A stretch of DNA of 64,000 nucleotides from Staphylococcus hyicus (GCF_000816085.1 NZ_CP008747.1:1550001-1614000), one strand, 5' to 3'; counted from the first letter of the stretch, positions 39,345 to 48,533 are shown. Program-made: numbers and translations. The notes: generated by a model not told the origin, from the letters alone.

Positions 39345-40066
39345 ATGAACGCACCCACTTTGTGTTGAATTATACGAATAATGATTAACATTATTATACA
39401 ATAAACAAAAATTTTAAACACTGAAAACCATAAAATTTGACCCATATTTAAATAAAAAAGCACAATTTTTTGAATATGTAATATAGGTAAATATTCACAA
39501 ATCCCCCGGACAGGTATTGGTAATGATTGAATTGGCACCCATAATCCGCCCAAAAGCGCTAATAATAAATATATAAAATTACTTAACGGAGCTACTCTGG
39601 AAATATCTTTATAAAAACTCAACAAAAATGCCACAGGATATAAACCTAACGAACCTATTAATAGGATTAAGAAAATATTAATCCATTGAAACGTTGTTAA
39701 TGATACACCATTTACGAACCCAGCATAGAATATAGATAGACATCCTATTGAGGATAAAAATAAGGTTTTAAATACTTTACTTATGAAATAGACTGTATAG
39801 GTTGTAGATGATGTTACAATTCTTTTTGCCCATCCTATCTGTTTTTCAATGATTAAATCTTGCGGCAATGTCACAACTATATAGCCCAAAACACTAAAAA
39901 GGGCCATGCGAATCATTACTTCTTGTTTAAGTGAATGCGCATCTTCTGAATTAAGTTGAAACATAAAAATAAAATAAAAACATATGGGTAAAAGTACAAA
40001 CGACGATAACATTAATTTTTGTCTCATACACCTTTTAATTTCTAATACACATAATTTCAAAAGCAT
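39341..40066 (-). CDS. ABC-2 type transporter permease
   Basis: This 241-residue integral membrane protein has six predicted helices and the ABC-2 pattern: a cytoplasmic N-terminus (LLKLCVLEIKRCMRQKLMLSS), helix 1, a large loop, then a bundle ending in VKIFVYCIIMLIIIRIIQ-like hydrophobic sequence. It should form an exporter with the adjacent ATPase. ATG 40066 is preferred over 40084 because GAGGGGGG lies between them. The gene is second in the ATPase-permease-kinase-regulator operon. The substrate (drug, lipid or peptide) is unknown. Confidence 0.88.
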   Translation of the reverse strand: MLLKLCVLEIKRCMRQKLMLSSFVLLPICFYFIFMFQLNSEDAHSLKQEVMIRMALFSVLGYIVVTLPQDLIIEKQIGWAKRIVTSSTTYTVYFISKVFKTLFLSSIGCLSIFYAGFVNGVSLTTFQWINIFLILLIGSLGLYPVAFLLSFYKDISRVAPLSNFIYLLLALLGGLWVPIQSLPIPVRGICEYLPILHIQKIVLFYLNMGQILWFSVFKIFVYCIIMLIIIRIIQHKVGAFI

Positions 40067-40105
40067 TCCTATTCCCCCCCTCATCTTATATTTTTTCTTC
40101 TTATT

Positions 40106-40699
40106 TTATAATAATGTCAAATTGCCCTTGTCCAATCGATAAATGCGATGACATAACGTAGTTAGAGCTTCTTTATCATGCATAATGATCAACATTGAAA
40201 CTCCATGTTGCTTTAAATGATTCATCATATTCCAAATCAATGTTTGCCTTTCTTGGTCTAGATGGTTCATGGGTTCATCTAATATGAGAAAGTTGGGCGC
40301 ACTTGAAACGGTTAAAATAAAATCCAATATGCGTTTTTGCCCTCCAGAAAGCTGATCTATCATTTGTAAATCATCTATGAAATCATCTAATGCTATTAAT
40401 CTCTCAAGAGAACTATCCTTAATTTGAGAATTGTGAAACAGTTTTATAGCTTCTTTGATAGTTATAAAATTAGGAAATTGACTTTCTTGAAAGAAAACGG
40501 CTTTTCTAACACCTTTATCCCAAATGATGTCTCCTTGATCACATTTTCGAATGCCCATTAGTGTTTCCGTGAGCGTTGATTTTCCGATACCATTTTCTCC
40601 AACCAATCCTATAATTTCTCCTTTATTAATCCTGAACGAAACATCCTCTACAATGATTTTATTGTTTAATTTACAAGTTAAATGATTTACGACAAGCAT
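40106..40699 (-). CDS. ABC transporter ATP-binding protein (short)
   Basis: This 197-residue nucleotide-binding subunit has Walker A GENGIGKSTL, Q-loop FFQESQFP, signature LSGGQKRILDF, Walker B FLILDEP followed by MNHLD, and switch His in IIMHDKEA. At 197 residues it is shorter than most exporter ATPases (about 230-300) and lacks a C-terminal regulatory extension. AGGGGGTGATGG precedes ATG 40699. It is the first gene of the operon and divergent from a lipoprotein gene. Confidence 0.92.
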   Translation of the reverse strand: MLVVNHLTCKLNNKIIVEDVSFRINKGEIIGLVGENGIGKSTLTETLMGIRKCDQGDIIWDKGVRKAVFFQESQFPNFITIKEAIKLFHNSQIKDSSLERLIALDDFIDDLQMIDQLSGGQKRILDFILTVSSAPNFLILDEPMNHLDQERQTLIWNMMNHLKQHGVSMLIIMHDKEALTTLCHRIYRLDKGNLTLL

Positions 40700-40748
40700 T
40701 CCATCACCCCCTACATGTACAACCGTAAACTAAAATTCAATCTTTTTT

Positions 40749-40788
40749 ATGTCATTTTTGTCACCAATCCTATATGACTTTTGTCATA
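40749..40788. promoter_or_regulatory. Inverted repeat TATGAC-TTTT-GTCATA, candidate response-regulator operator
   Basis: A perfect 6-bp inverted repeat with TTTT spacer lies at 40773-40788, about 75 bases ahead of the ABC ATPase start. A degenerate copy (TGTCATTTTTGTCAC) occurs at 40750-40764, one to two helical turns away. This fits a LuxR-type regulator binding as tandem dimers for autoregulation of the operon; the divergent lipoprotein gene could share it. Confidence 0.45.
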
Positions 40789-40976
40789 AATTTTAAAACA
40801 TTAAAATTTATACTAAAATCCTTCGAAAAGCCAAAGAATCTGTTATGATTAACTTAAGGAACTAAAATAACGTGTATTATCATTGATAGCACACGAACAA
40901 CGTGTAAATTTACTGAATATTTCGTTACTTTCTAATATGACTATCCTTATCTTAAATTTCTAGGGGGACACTAAAA

Positions 40977-41435
40977 ATGAAATACAGAATACTTACTTCC
41001 GTTATACTAACATCCACGATGCTGTTGACAGCATGCGCAAACGACGAAACAAAAAACGAGCAAAATCATCAAACTCAAAAAGCACAACAAAACAATAAAG
41101 TATATGATAAATTAACGGATAATAACGTCATAAAAGATGGGTCAACTGCTACATCGAAAAATAAAGATACAACGTATACTTTAGGAAATCATGACAGAAT
41201 TCTAAAAGTAACCAAAAATCTGTCAGACATGCCATTAAACATACAAAAAGATGAAAAACAATTAAATGACGATGTCACTTCATTTATGGAAAAAGATGCC
41301 AAACTTAAAGAAATCAAAAGTGAAACAGTCAAAATATATTATTCTGAAAAGTTAAATAGATATTATTACGTCTCATACAAACTTGACGTGAATAGTAATG
41401 TTACCGAATTTATTGTTTCAAGTTATAAAGAATAA
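40977..41435 (+). CDS. Putative lipoprotein
   Basis: This 152-residue exported lipoprotein has a signal peptide ending in the lipobox LTAC with lipidated Cys20, an Asn/Gln/Lys-rich linker (about 21-45), and a small globular domain (DKLTDNNVIKDG... to KLNRYYYVSYKLDVNSNVTEFIVSSYKE). AGGGGG precedes ATG 40977. I do not recognise the domain. The gene stands at the start of the accessory-looking segment and is divergent from the ABC/two-component operon, so it may be part of the same regulon; that is inference. Confidence 0.82.
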   Translation: MKYRILTSVILTSTMLLTACANDETKNEQNHQTQKAQQNNKVYDKLTDNNVIKDGSTATSKNKDTTYTLGNHDRILKVTKNLSDMPLNIQKDEKQLNDDVTSFMEKDAKLKEIKSETVKIYYSEKLNRYYYVSYKLDVNSNVTEFIVSSYKE

Positions 41436-41537
41436 AATTTTAATTAACACATTTCAATAAGCTACACACTTGTCAAAATAGGACTTTAACTTTATACACA
41501 GAACCTAATATTAAGACTATTTTTTCACAATAAAATC

Positions 41538-41588
41538 AAACAAGCGGTGAGGAAAACATCATCGCTTTCTTCATCGCTTGTTTTTTTA
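41538..41588 (+). terminator. Terminator downstream of the lipoprotein gene
   Basis: AAACAAGCGGTGA (41538-41550) pairs with TCATCGCTTGTTT (41571-41583) with one G-U pair, followed by a T run. Confidence 0.75.
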
Positions 41589-41824
41589 TTATATTGTTTA
41601 TTATTTTGAATTTTTAAACAGTGACGATGCATTTTCAACACATTAACAAAATAAAAAAGACACTGTACATTACGCATAATCTCAAAATCGTCATTATGTT
41701 TTACAAAACACTCAATATTACTATTGAAATTGATAAATATGTCTATTCTTTTAATAGAATAAACCCCTTACATGTTCAATAGTTCATTTCTTCAAAATGA
41801 CTTCTAGCATTTCTCGTCACATTC
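41589..41824. other. Intergenic stretch between two terminators
   Basis: About 235 AT-rich bases separate the lipoprotein and adhesin transcription units. I see no coding frame with a ribosome site and no repeat. Confidence 0.35.
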
Positions 41825-41858
41825 AAAATCCCTAGATTATCATTATAGGGATTTTTTT
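41825..41858 (-). terminator. Terminator of the adhesin gene
   Basis: AATCCCTA and TAGGGATT form a stem, with a long T run on one side. It lies 17 bases after the adhesin stop codon. Confidence 0.75.
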
Positions 41859-41874
41859 AATATCATTATATTAA

Positions 41875-44700
41875 TTATTGTTTTACTTTTTTTCTTCTCA
41901 TAATACTGAAACCGAGTAAACTGATCAAACCACCCATTAGGATTAAGTTTTTATCTGAAGTATTTCCGGTATCTGGCAATGCTTTTTGTTTTACGTGATG
42001 CTGTTGGTTTTGAGTCACTTTTTTATTGCTCTTTAACTTAACCGGCATACTACTTACTGGTGCAAAGTTTGGTTTATTAGAAACTATACTATTACTGCTA
42101 GGGGTTTCAGATTTTACTTTTGGCATTACTTCCTCATGTATTTTAGGTGACTTAGAACTAACCTTCTCAACCACTTTTATTGTTTTGTCTTTTGGAGTTG
42201 GTTTCGGATCAACATTATTTTCGTCCACAGGCGAATTAACTTTAGGTTGATTTTGTGTCTCTTGAGGTTCCTCTTTTGGCATGTTTGGTGATGCAAAATG
42301 AGGCGGTTTCGTATCTTCTTCTATAATCATACCTTTTGTATAACCATTTTCTCTTGGAATTTCTTCAACAATTTCAATTGGGTCAGGTGAATTCGTCTTT
42401 ACTGATGGTTTATCTTCACTAGTATCTTCTACAAATGTATCACTACCATTTGAACCTTGCTCTATGCCTGATTCAGATAACGTACTGATATAAAAACTAT
42501 CTTCTATTTCTTCAACTGCACCAATCACATGTCCACTGATTGCGCCATTACCTGTTTCTTCATCAAATTCTATTAGATTACTATCTTCTACTTCTTCAAT
42601 AATGCCTTGAGTTGCACCGTTTTCGCCAATTGGTGTCGTCATCTCTAAAATATCTGCATGCTGATATTCTTCAGTTTCTTCAATGATGCCCGTAGCTTGG
42701 CCATGTGATCCTTCCGTCATTGTATATTCATTTATATCAATATAATGATTTTCATCCGTTTCTTCTAATACTCCAGTTAATTCACCGTGATCTCCATCAA
42801 TCATTGTGAAATCGTTGATATCAATAACACTGTTTTCTTCAATTTCTTCAATAGAACCCTCAGCTTGTCCTGTAATATGAGGTGGCAATGTATGATCATC
42901 TTCTAATTCAATAAGATTGTTCTCTGTTATATATTCCATAGTATCTTCAACAATAGTGTGATCTGAAATCGCTCCTGTAACAACACCTGTTGCAGAATAT
43001 TCGTCGAATTCTACTACATTTGACGTATGATGTGTTGAACCACCACCTGGATTTGAATCTTCTTCGATCTCAACCACATCAGCATTATGATTTGTGTTGA
43101 TATGAGAAACGTAATCTGTATCTACATGAATTGTATCTTCAGTTTCTTCGATTGTTTGGTAATTACTATCCCCAACATCACTACCAGATTCTGTTAATGT
43201 TTCTACTGGGAAGCTATCCTCAAAAATTTCAATAATTGGTTGACAAGATGCTTTATCTTCGGGTTTGTATGTTGTAGTTTCAAAATTAATTGGTTGGCTA
43301 AATCCATATATAGGCTCAATTGGTTTATCTTTTCCATTCCCATTGGCTTTATTAGAGTAAAGAACTACACTGTTATCCCAAGTTAATTTACTAAATTTCT
43401 TATTATAATGATATTGATTACTACTATAATGGTATCCGTCTAATTCAGTTCTAAATTTAAGTGCGGTATCTGAACCATTGTAAAAACCATCATATTTAAC
43501 TATAAATATTTCCCCATTTAAATTGTCAATTTTAAAACTATAATTGCCATTTTCATTTAATATTGGACTTAATTCTTCTGTAACGTCTACAAGTTTGTCT
43601 GTATTAAAATTGATATAAACACTTTGAGCGAGTGGCTTTTCACCATTATATTTAAATATTTTTAAAATTGGTTTTTGCTTTTTAATAGGAGCTCCATTTT
43701 CAAAAGAACCAGTAATTCTTATATTATTCATAAATTTTTCATTAGGGTTTATATAAGCTATGTGAGTAAAAGATTGATTTTCTTTATTTATAGAACTCAA
43801 TCTTCCATTAACTTCCATGTTAAATCCATAGTTATCTTTAACACCACTCAAGTAATCCACATAAAAGTTTTTTTCAATTTTATGATTTGCAATTTCAGCT
43901 GTTACTTTTTGATTGCCTTTATTTAGTACTATTGATGGTGAAAAATATAAATTTAAAGACAAATCCGCACTGATATCAGTTCTTTTCTCGACGTAATTTG
44001 TAAATATATATCTCAATTTACCATCACTTAATACCTTGCCATTAGCTATAACTTTATTGTTTTTTGAATCAAGTATGGCAGGCATTTTCCTTTTAGTAGA
44101 AATCCCTCTAGTATCAACATTATTACTTATAGTAAAATCAAAAAAATCCCCTTCTTTTATTTCTTTATCAAATTTCCATTTATAATTTAATGTAACACGC
44201 TCTGCTTCGTGTGGATTAATAGTAGTTTTGTTATTTTGACCTACAATGGAGCTCTCAACAACTTCAACCTTGTTTGATACATCTTCTCTTGTATCTATTT
44301 GACCGCCATTGCTAATTGAGTCTTTCTTATATGAAACAACTGTAGGTGCCTCTATCTCATTTTGCGTAATGTTGCTTGAAACTAAATCACCAGGCTTTGA
44401 AATTGAATCTGCTTTTTCTTTATTTATAGCTAATTTTTCATTATTATTTAGGTTGGCGCTTAAGTTTTCAAAATTTCTACTATCTTCAACGTTCTCATTT
44501 CCCACTTTTTTTTCAATTGGTTTACCTGTAGCACCATTATTTGATTCTACTTCAGTATTGCTTGATAATTCTATCGAATTTGTTTCAGATGCATGTGCTT
44601 CATTTCCCTCGCTCATACCTATAACAATTACAGTTCCTAGTGCAATTGATGCTGCCCCCATTTTATATTTTCTTATACCGTATTTTTGTCGTTTGTTCAT
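41875..44700 (-). CDS. Cell-wall-anchored fibronectin-binding protein (FnBP-like MSCRAMM)
   Basis: A 941-residue surface adhesin. It has a YSIRK-type signal peptide (YGIRKYKMGAASIALG, cleaved near 37), an N1 linker, and N2-N3 fibrinogen-binding-type domains (about 150-470) with the latch/trench hallmarks IFTNYVEKRTDISADLSL and LTWDNSVVLYSNKANGNGKDKP. Next come tandem fibronectin-binding repeats (about 480-800) with segments nearly identical in pattern to FnBPA (NADVVEIEEDSNPGGG, SDHTIVEDT, IIEEDTKPPHF). A Pro/Lys-rich wall-spanning region and LPDTG at 908-912 with membrane helix and RRKK tail complete it. It should bind host fibronectin and fibrinogen and promote invasion. Related to FnBPA and to SpsD/SpsL of S. 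pseudintermedius. Confidence 0.93.
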   Translation of the reverse strand: MNKRQKYGIRKYKMGAASIALGTVIVIGMSEGNEAHASETNSIELSSNTEVESNNGATGKPIEKKVGNENVEDSRNFENLSANLNNNEKLAINKEKADSISKPGDLVSSNITQNEIEAPTVVSYKKDSISNGGQIDTREDVSNKVEVVESSIVGQNNKTTINPHEAERVTLNYKWKFDKEIKEGDFFDFTISNNVDTRGISTKRKMPAILDSKNNKVIANGKVLSDGKLRYIFTNYVEKRTDISADLSLNLYFSPSIVLNKGNQKVTAEIANHKIEKNFYVDYLSGVKDNYGFNMEVNGRLSSINKENQSFTHIAYINPNEKFMNNIRITGSFENGAPIKKQKPILKIFKYNGEKPLAQSVYINFNTDKLVDVTEELSPILNENGNYSFKIDNLNGEIFIVKYDGFYNGSDTALKFRTELDGYHYSSNQYHYNKKFSKLTWDNSVVLYSNKANGNGKDKPIEPIYGFSQPINFETTTYKPEDKASCQPIIEIFEDSFPVETLTESGSDVGDSNYQTIEETEDTIHVDTDYVSHINTNHNADVVEIEEDSNPGGGSTHHTSNVVEFDEYSATGVVTGAISDHTIVEDTMEYITENNLIELEDDHTLPPHITGQAEGSIEEIEENSVIDINDFTMIDGDHGELTGVLEETDENHYIDINEYTMTEGSHGQATGIIEETEEYQHADILEMTTPIGENGATQGIIEEVEDSNLIEFDEETGNGAISGHVIGAVEEIEDSFYISTLSESGIEQGSNGSDTFVEDTSEDKPSVKTNSPDPIEIVEEIPRENGYTKGMIIEEDTKPPHFASPNMPKEEPQETQNQPKVNSPVDENNVDPKPTPKDKTIKVVEKVSSKSPKIHEEVMPKVKSETPSSNSIVSNKPNFAPVSSMPVKLKSNKKVTQNQQHHVKQKALPDTGNTSDKNLILMGGLISLLGFSIMRRKKVKQ

Positions 44701-45099
44701 TTTTATATTTCCGCCTTTGAATAATTAATTGATTTTTTGAGATAATTAGTCACACCGTCAAATCGTAAACTCTGAACCACGAGTAGTTACAATGTCTAAC
44801 TATCAGTCACCTAGGCAATTATATAGAGCGTATTTATGTATTGCAATACTTTAAAATTAAATCTATCTTAATTATATCGTAAATTATTTTACGTATTATT
44901 ATTGCATAAAATAGACCTTAAATTATCCTTAATTTATTATTTTTAATGTTAAGAAAATGGTCACTATAATTACTTAAGTTGATTTCATCAAAATTATTGT
45001 TAGGCTTTTAAAAGGGATAAGTTTTTGGAGTATCTCACAAATGGTTTTTCGCTGAATTCTATGAAAAAATGCTTTTCACATTTATCATAAATAATACAA
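44701..45099. other. Upstream region of the adhesin gene
   Basis: A 400-base AT-rich region holding the adhesin promoter and leader. A weak ribosome site (AGGCGG, complement near 44709-44714) precedes the start codon. No coding frame or clear operator is visible. Confidence 0.4.
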
Positions 45100-45146
45100 A
45101 ATAGCCCTTAAAATTCATTTACTCCAAATGAATTTCAAGGACTATT
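45100..45146. terminator. Hairpin terminator of the secreted-protein gene
   Basis: AATAG-CCTT-AAATTCATTT pairs with AAATGAATTT-AAGG-CTATT, a 19-bp stem with two mismatches and a 5-base loop, about 40 bases beyond the gene end. Confidence 0.75.
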
Positions 45147-45184
45147 TGTAAAATTATCTTGGGATCTCTAAATAATTGTTTCGA

Positions 45185-46297
45185 CTACATTTCTTTATAA
45201 ACAGCTGTGAAATGTTGATTTTCATCATGATTTAATGTTTGGTTAAATTGATATGTTTTACCGTTTTTAGCTTTAATTTCTGTTAAATTATTTTCAGAAA
45301 TATATTTTTTAATTTCTTCCATTGCATTTGCTTTTGAAACATTTAATTTAATTTCTTTTAAAAGTAAACCTGTATCGTCTTTGAGTTCTATTACTACTTC
45401 TTGTTGTTCTGGCATATAGTCATCACCTTGTTTAGAGATATAATAATCTTCTAAAATTGCATCAATATGTCCTTCTTTTCTAGGTGATTCTCTAAAATCA
45501 GACACTTGATAATTAAATTCAGGGTTATATAAATGGTGGTAGATATCTCTAGGCGTTTGGTGATTTTCTAAAACACTTGTACTTAAACGCTTTACCAATC
45601 TATATCCTTCTTTATACTCTGCTGTCGTTTTAAATGCTCTTTCTGCTGCTGCATATAACTCTTCTTGGCTTATGTTACTCCCTACTTTAACAGACTTATT
45701 AATATCTGTTTCAATTCCCATATTAATAGGAATGAGCATATTTGAATCGCCATTTCGTTTTTTAAACTTTACATCATGATACAATTTTACATCGGTATCT
45801 TGACTATATTGGGTTTTTGTTTCTTTATACTCTTTTTCTTTCAAAACAATATTTCCAGTCAATCTAAAGTGTGGACTTTTATCAAACTGAGAATAGTCAT
45901 CAACTTTAAACCCTTTTTCTGTAATTTCATAAGGTACAGCTTGATCTTTATAGTATAATTCTAGTTTCGTTTCAGGAGTAAATCCAACAAACTCATATTT
46001 ACTTTTTGCATGTGCTTCTAAAGTTAGTTTCACTTTCTCCTCTAAACTTTTTTTATTTAATACATCACCTGGCTCAAGTGGAAACTCCAGATATTTCGGA
46101 AGCGTCAATTCATTACCTTGTTCGTCCACACCCGTAAAGTGAACTAACAAATAAGTTCCTTGGATTTCTTGATAGTCTCTTGAACCGATTTCATCATTAA
46201 CATTTGCCATTGCATTTTCTGCAAGTGGTAAACTACTCGAAACTCCTGTAAGTGTAAATGAACAAATGACCATTGAACCTAATACTTTTTTTAACAT
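45185..46297 (-). CDS. Secreted protein of unknown function, three similar beta-rich segments
   Basis: A 370-residue exported protein starting at ATG 46297 (GAGAGAGG 9 bases upstream), with a signal peptide cleaved after AENAMA (about 31). The mature part seems to hold three related segments: residues about 43-155, 165-290 and 298-370. Each begins with a strand such as YLLVHFTGVDEQGN, VKLYHDVKFKKRNG or EVVIELKDDTG, then a helix (LEEKVKLTLEAHAKS, EELYAAAERAFKT, AMEEIKKYISEN) and a YEFVG/YQFNQ strand. No LPXTG or lipobox, so it is released. No family recognised. It lies next to and parallel with the FnBP-like gene, so a host-interaction role is likely but unproven. Confidence 0.75.
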   Translation of the reverse strand: MLKKVLGSMVICSFTLTGVSSSLPLAENAMANVNDEIGSRDYQEIQGTYLLVHFTGVDEQGNELTLPKYLEFPLEPGDVLNKKSLEEKVKLTLEAHAKSKYEFVGFTPETKLELYYKDQAVPYEITEKGFKVDDYSQFDKSPHFRLTGNIVLKEKEYKETKTQYSQDTDVKLYHDVKFKKRNGDSNMLIPINMGIETDINKSVKVGSNISQEELYAAAERAFKTTAEYKEGYRLVKRLSTSVLENHQTPRDIYHHLYNPEFNYQVSDFRESPRKEGHIDAILEDYYISKQGDDYMPEQQEVVIELKDDTGLLLKEIKLNVSKANAMEEIKKYISENNLTEIKAKNGKTYQFNQTLNHDENQHFTAVYKEM

Positions 46298-46336
46298 AAT
46301 TGCAGACCTCTCTCCATAGCATTTTATTATAAACAT

Positions 46337-46808
46337 ATATAAATATATAAGTTTATATAAGCACCCGTTATAAAGTGATTTTCCATTTTATATGTCATTA
46401 AATGATGGCAACCAAATCTTTTATGACTTTGTGAAATAAATCACTTTATATTTTTATACTATCAGCTTAAAAATCGATATACAACGGCACAAATGCACAA
46501 AAACCTTAATAAAACCTTAAGTCCGCATTAACTATATATTAAATTAATGGTAATTTTTTCTTAAATCTATCCTAAAATTAACTAAATTGTTATCAAAATA
46601 TAACTAATATATTTAAAACGTAGAAACGTTACGTTTTTAGTTCCATAAGCGTTGGATTACGTGTTATTAAGCTTAAATTTAATCCCGAGTTTTCAAAATA
46701 CGTTTTTCAATTTCTTTTCTTTCTTTTAAAAAATAACATTAAGCATTAATTCATTAAATATTCACTGGCAATTATAATATTTTTATGCTTGGGGCGTTTT
46801 TATTGCGA
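46337..46808. other. Upstream region of the secreted-protein gene
   Basis: About 470 very AT-rich bases with no coding frame that I can support. It should hold the promoter of the secreted-protein gene. A long leader or regulator sites are possible, but none is clear. Confidence 0.4.
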
Positions 46809-47024
46809 CTGGGACATAAATCAGTAAACCTATGATCGTCCCTAACGCCTCGCTTTTCTAGGCGCCTTGCCTCAAAAGTCTCGGCTAAGGGATCAATCAC
46901 AATTCATCATAGTGTCCATCACTAAGACTAAATCAATTTATATAAATCAATAATAGCTAACAAAGTTCATGTATAAATGAATTTTGTTGGCTTATTTATA
47001 ATTAACAGGACTGCTATGTCCTAG
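46809..47024. repeat. 216-base structured intergenic repeat with terminal inverted repeats
   Basis: The ends CTGGGACATA (46809-46818) and TATGTCCTAG (47015-47024) are inverted repeats with one wobble pair. Inside are two substructures: a GC-richer hairpin (GATCGTCCCTAACGCC with GGCTAAGGGATC, 46834-46894) and a long palindrome at 46952-46996 related to the one at 27939-27985. No coding frame. It resembles the dispersed intergenic 'GGGACATA...TATGTCCCAGCC' elements common in staphylococci and may be a MITE-like repeat or a structured RNA. Confidence 0.6.
46952..46996. repeat. Long palindromic hairpin, copy 2
   Basis: Left arm AATAGCTAACAAAGTTCAT and right arm ATGAATTTTGTTGGCTTATT pair with a 6-base loop. 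Compared with the copy at 27939, left-arm changes are matched by right-arm changes that keep pairing. Confidence 0.7.
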
Positions 47025-47099
47025 CCCATAGTATGCTACAAGTTCAAATAAATACTCAGACATTTGATAATTTCATAACTTCTATTTAAACATTATAAA

Positions 47100-47165
47100 A
47101 AAACCGGTTATAGCTACCTCATTCAAGATCAATACACATCTTGAATGAAATACTATTCCGGTTTT
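47100..47165 (-). terminator. Long hairpin terminator of the DUF418 gene
   Basis: The outer stem AAAACCGG/CCGGTTTT encloses the inner perfect stem CATTCAAGAT/ATCTTGAATG. It lies 22 bases after the stop codon. Confidence 0.75.
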
Positions 47166-47186
47166 AGTTCGTCCTGGTACTTTAAG

Positions 47187-48203
47187 TTATTTTTTTATTT
47201 TTATAACTCTCATATATGTGCCACATCTCCAAATGTATTCCAGTGGTCCATATGTGAAATATGTCAACCATACCTTACTAAATGCAATTTGTATTACATA
47301 AATGACAAGACACATGATTAAACTATGCGTCAGCGACACACTGCCTTTAAATATTAATTGCGTATATACTAACATTAATAATGTTTGACCAATATAATTG
47401 GTCAAGGCTAAGCGCCCATAATATTTTAAAGGGGACAACAATTTGTGACCAATCTCTGTTTGAGCGATGATAATAATCGTCAGTACATAAAATAGTGAAA
47501 TTACTGGTGATGTAAGTGTCACAATATAATCAAATAAATATTTACTCTGAACATATTGTTCGCCCACGATACCCGCTGTTTCTGCGACTTTAAAGTTAGG
47601 GTATGCATAAAATATGGATAATAAAATAAAACTTACCAAGGCTAACATACTCGTAATCGCCCAACATTGTTTCAATCGATGATCATACATCTTTAATTTT
47701 TCAAATAAGCCATATTGTCCTAAAGTTAAGCCTAAAATAAAATATGGAATAACTAATAAAATTTTATCATCAAGTATTAACATTACTACCAGGAGTGCTA
47801 AGCCAATCACTAAATTTATTTCTTTCTTCAAATAATAGAACAATAATAGTAATAAGCCGACTACCGCGTATATTTTTAATGCTTCTCCAGGTTGTAAGAA
47901 CGTATGAAAAACGCCAAATACTAGTAAAATCACGAGCCGTCTTATATATAGCGCTAACTTATTTTGGGATTTTTGACGTGCACGTTCCATAAAAATATAA
48001 AACCCAATACCAAAAAGTGTTGAAAAAATAGCGAAAAATTTACTTTCAACAAATATGCTTAAAAAACTATCATACCATGCATCCACACCACCATTTGGAA
48101 TAATTAAACGCATGAACGTCATACCTTTGACATTCACTAAGATAATTCCTAATAGTGCAAACCCCCTTAAAATATCTAATATTTCAATTCTTTTTTGTAC
48201 CAA
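47187..48203 (-). CDS. DUF418 family integral membrane protein (YeiB-like)
   Basis: This 338-residue polytopic protein has about ten helices. It has the family start RIEILDILRGFALLGIILVNV, the ESKFFAIFSTLFGIGFYIFMERA segment and the C-terminal DUF418 domain with PLKYYGRLALTNYIGQTLL and GPLEYIWRCGTYM. Related families include heparan/acyltransferase-like membrane proteins, but the role of DUF418 is unknown. The start is TTG 48203, 7 bases after AGGAGG. It lies between the structured repeat and glnA. Confidence 0.9.
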   Translation of the reverse strand: MVQKRIEILDILRGFALLGIILVNVKGMTFMRLIIPNGGVDAWYDSFLSIFVESKFFAIFSTLFGIGFYIFMERARQKSQNKLALYIRRLVILLVFGVFHTFLQPGEALKIYAVVGLLLLLFYYLKKEINLVIGLALLVVMLILDDKILLVIPYFILGLTLGQYGLFEKLKMYDHRLKQCWAITSMLALVSFILLSIFYAYPNFKVAETAGIVGEQYVQSKYLFDYIVTLTSPVISLFYVLTIIIIAQTEIGHKLLSPLKYYGRLALTNYIGQTLLMLVYTQLIFKGSVSLTHSLIMCLVIYVIQIAFSKVWLTYFTYGPLEYIWRCGTYMRVIKIKK

Positions 48204-48533
48204 ATTCTGTCCTCCTAAATCATTTAATTACATTCATTTAATTAAAGTATTTATGTCTCTATAACTTCACAGTCATATTTTTTATATACTATAATTAAAC
48301 AAATCTATATATAACCGTTCCATATTATTTCTTAAATAAATAGGATATTTAAGCCATAGTAAGTATATCAAAAATTTTAGGAGTCTAACCTAACAGAAAT
48401 GTAAGGTCATATGAGGGGTTACAGGCATGATTATACTCGTTTACATTTATAACATTAAAGCTTATACGAAGCGTATTATGAGTTTAATTCATCTCTTATT
48501 ATCATTTTAATAGGGCGAAAAAAATCAAAAAGA
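48204..48533. other. Intergenic region between the DUF418 gene and glnA
   Basis: About 330 AT-rich bases with the promoter of the DUF418 gene. Nothing coding is visible. Confidence 0.35.

Noticed and set aside
42026..42250. Plus-strand frames antisense to the adhesin (also 43675-43926 and 44309-44728)
   Set aside because: They are hydrophobic shadow frames of the Glu/Asp/Asn-rich adhesin sequence, with no ribosome site.
42300..43200. CRISPR-like or tandem DNA repeat array
   Set aside because: The repetition is in the protein (fibronectin-binding repeats of the adhesin). The DNA repeats are imperfect and lie in one long coding frame.
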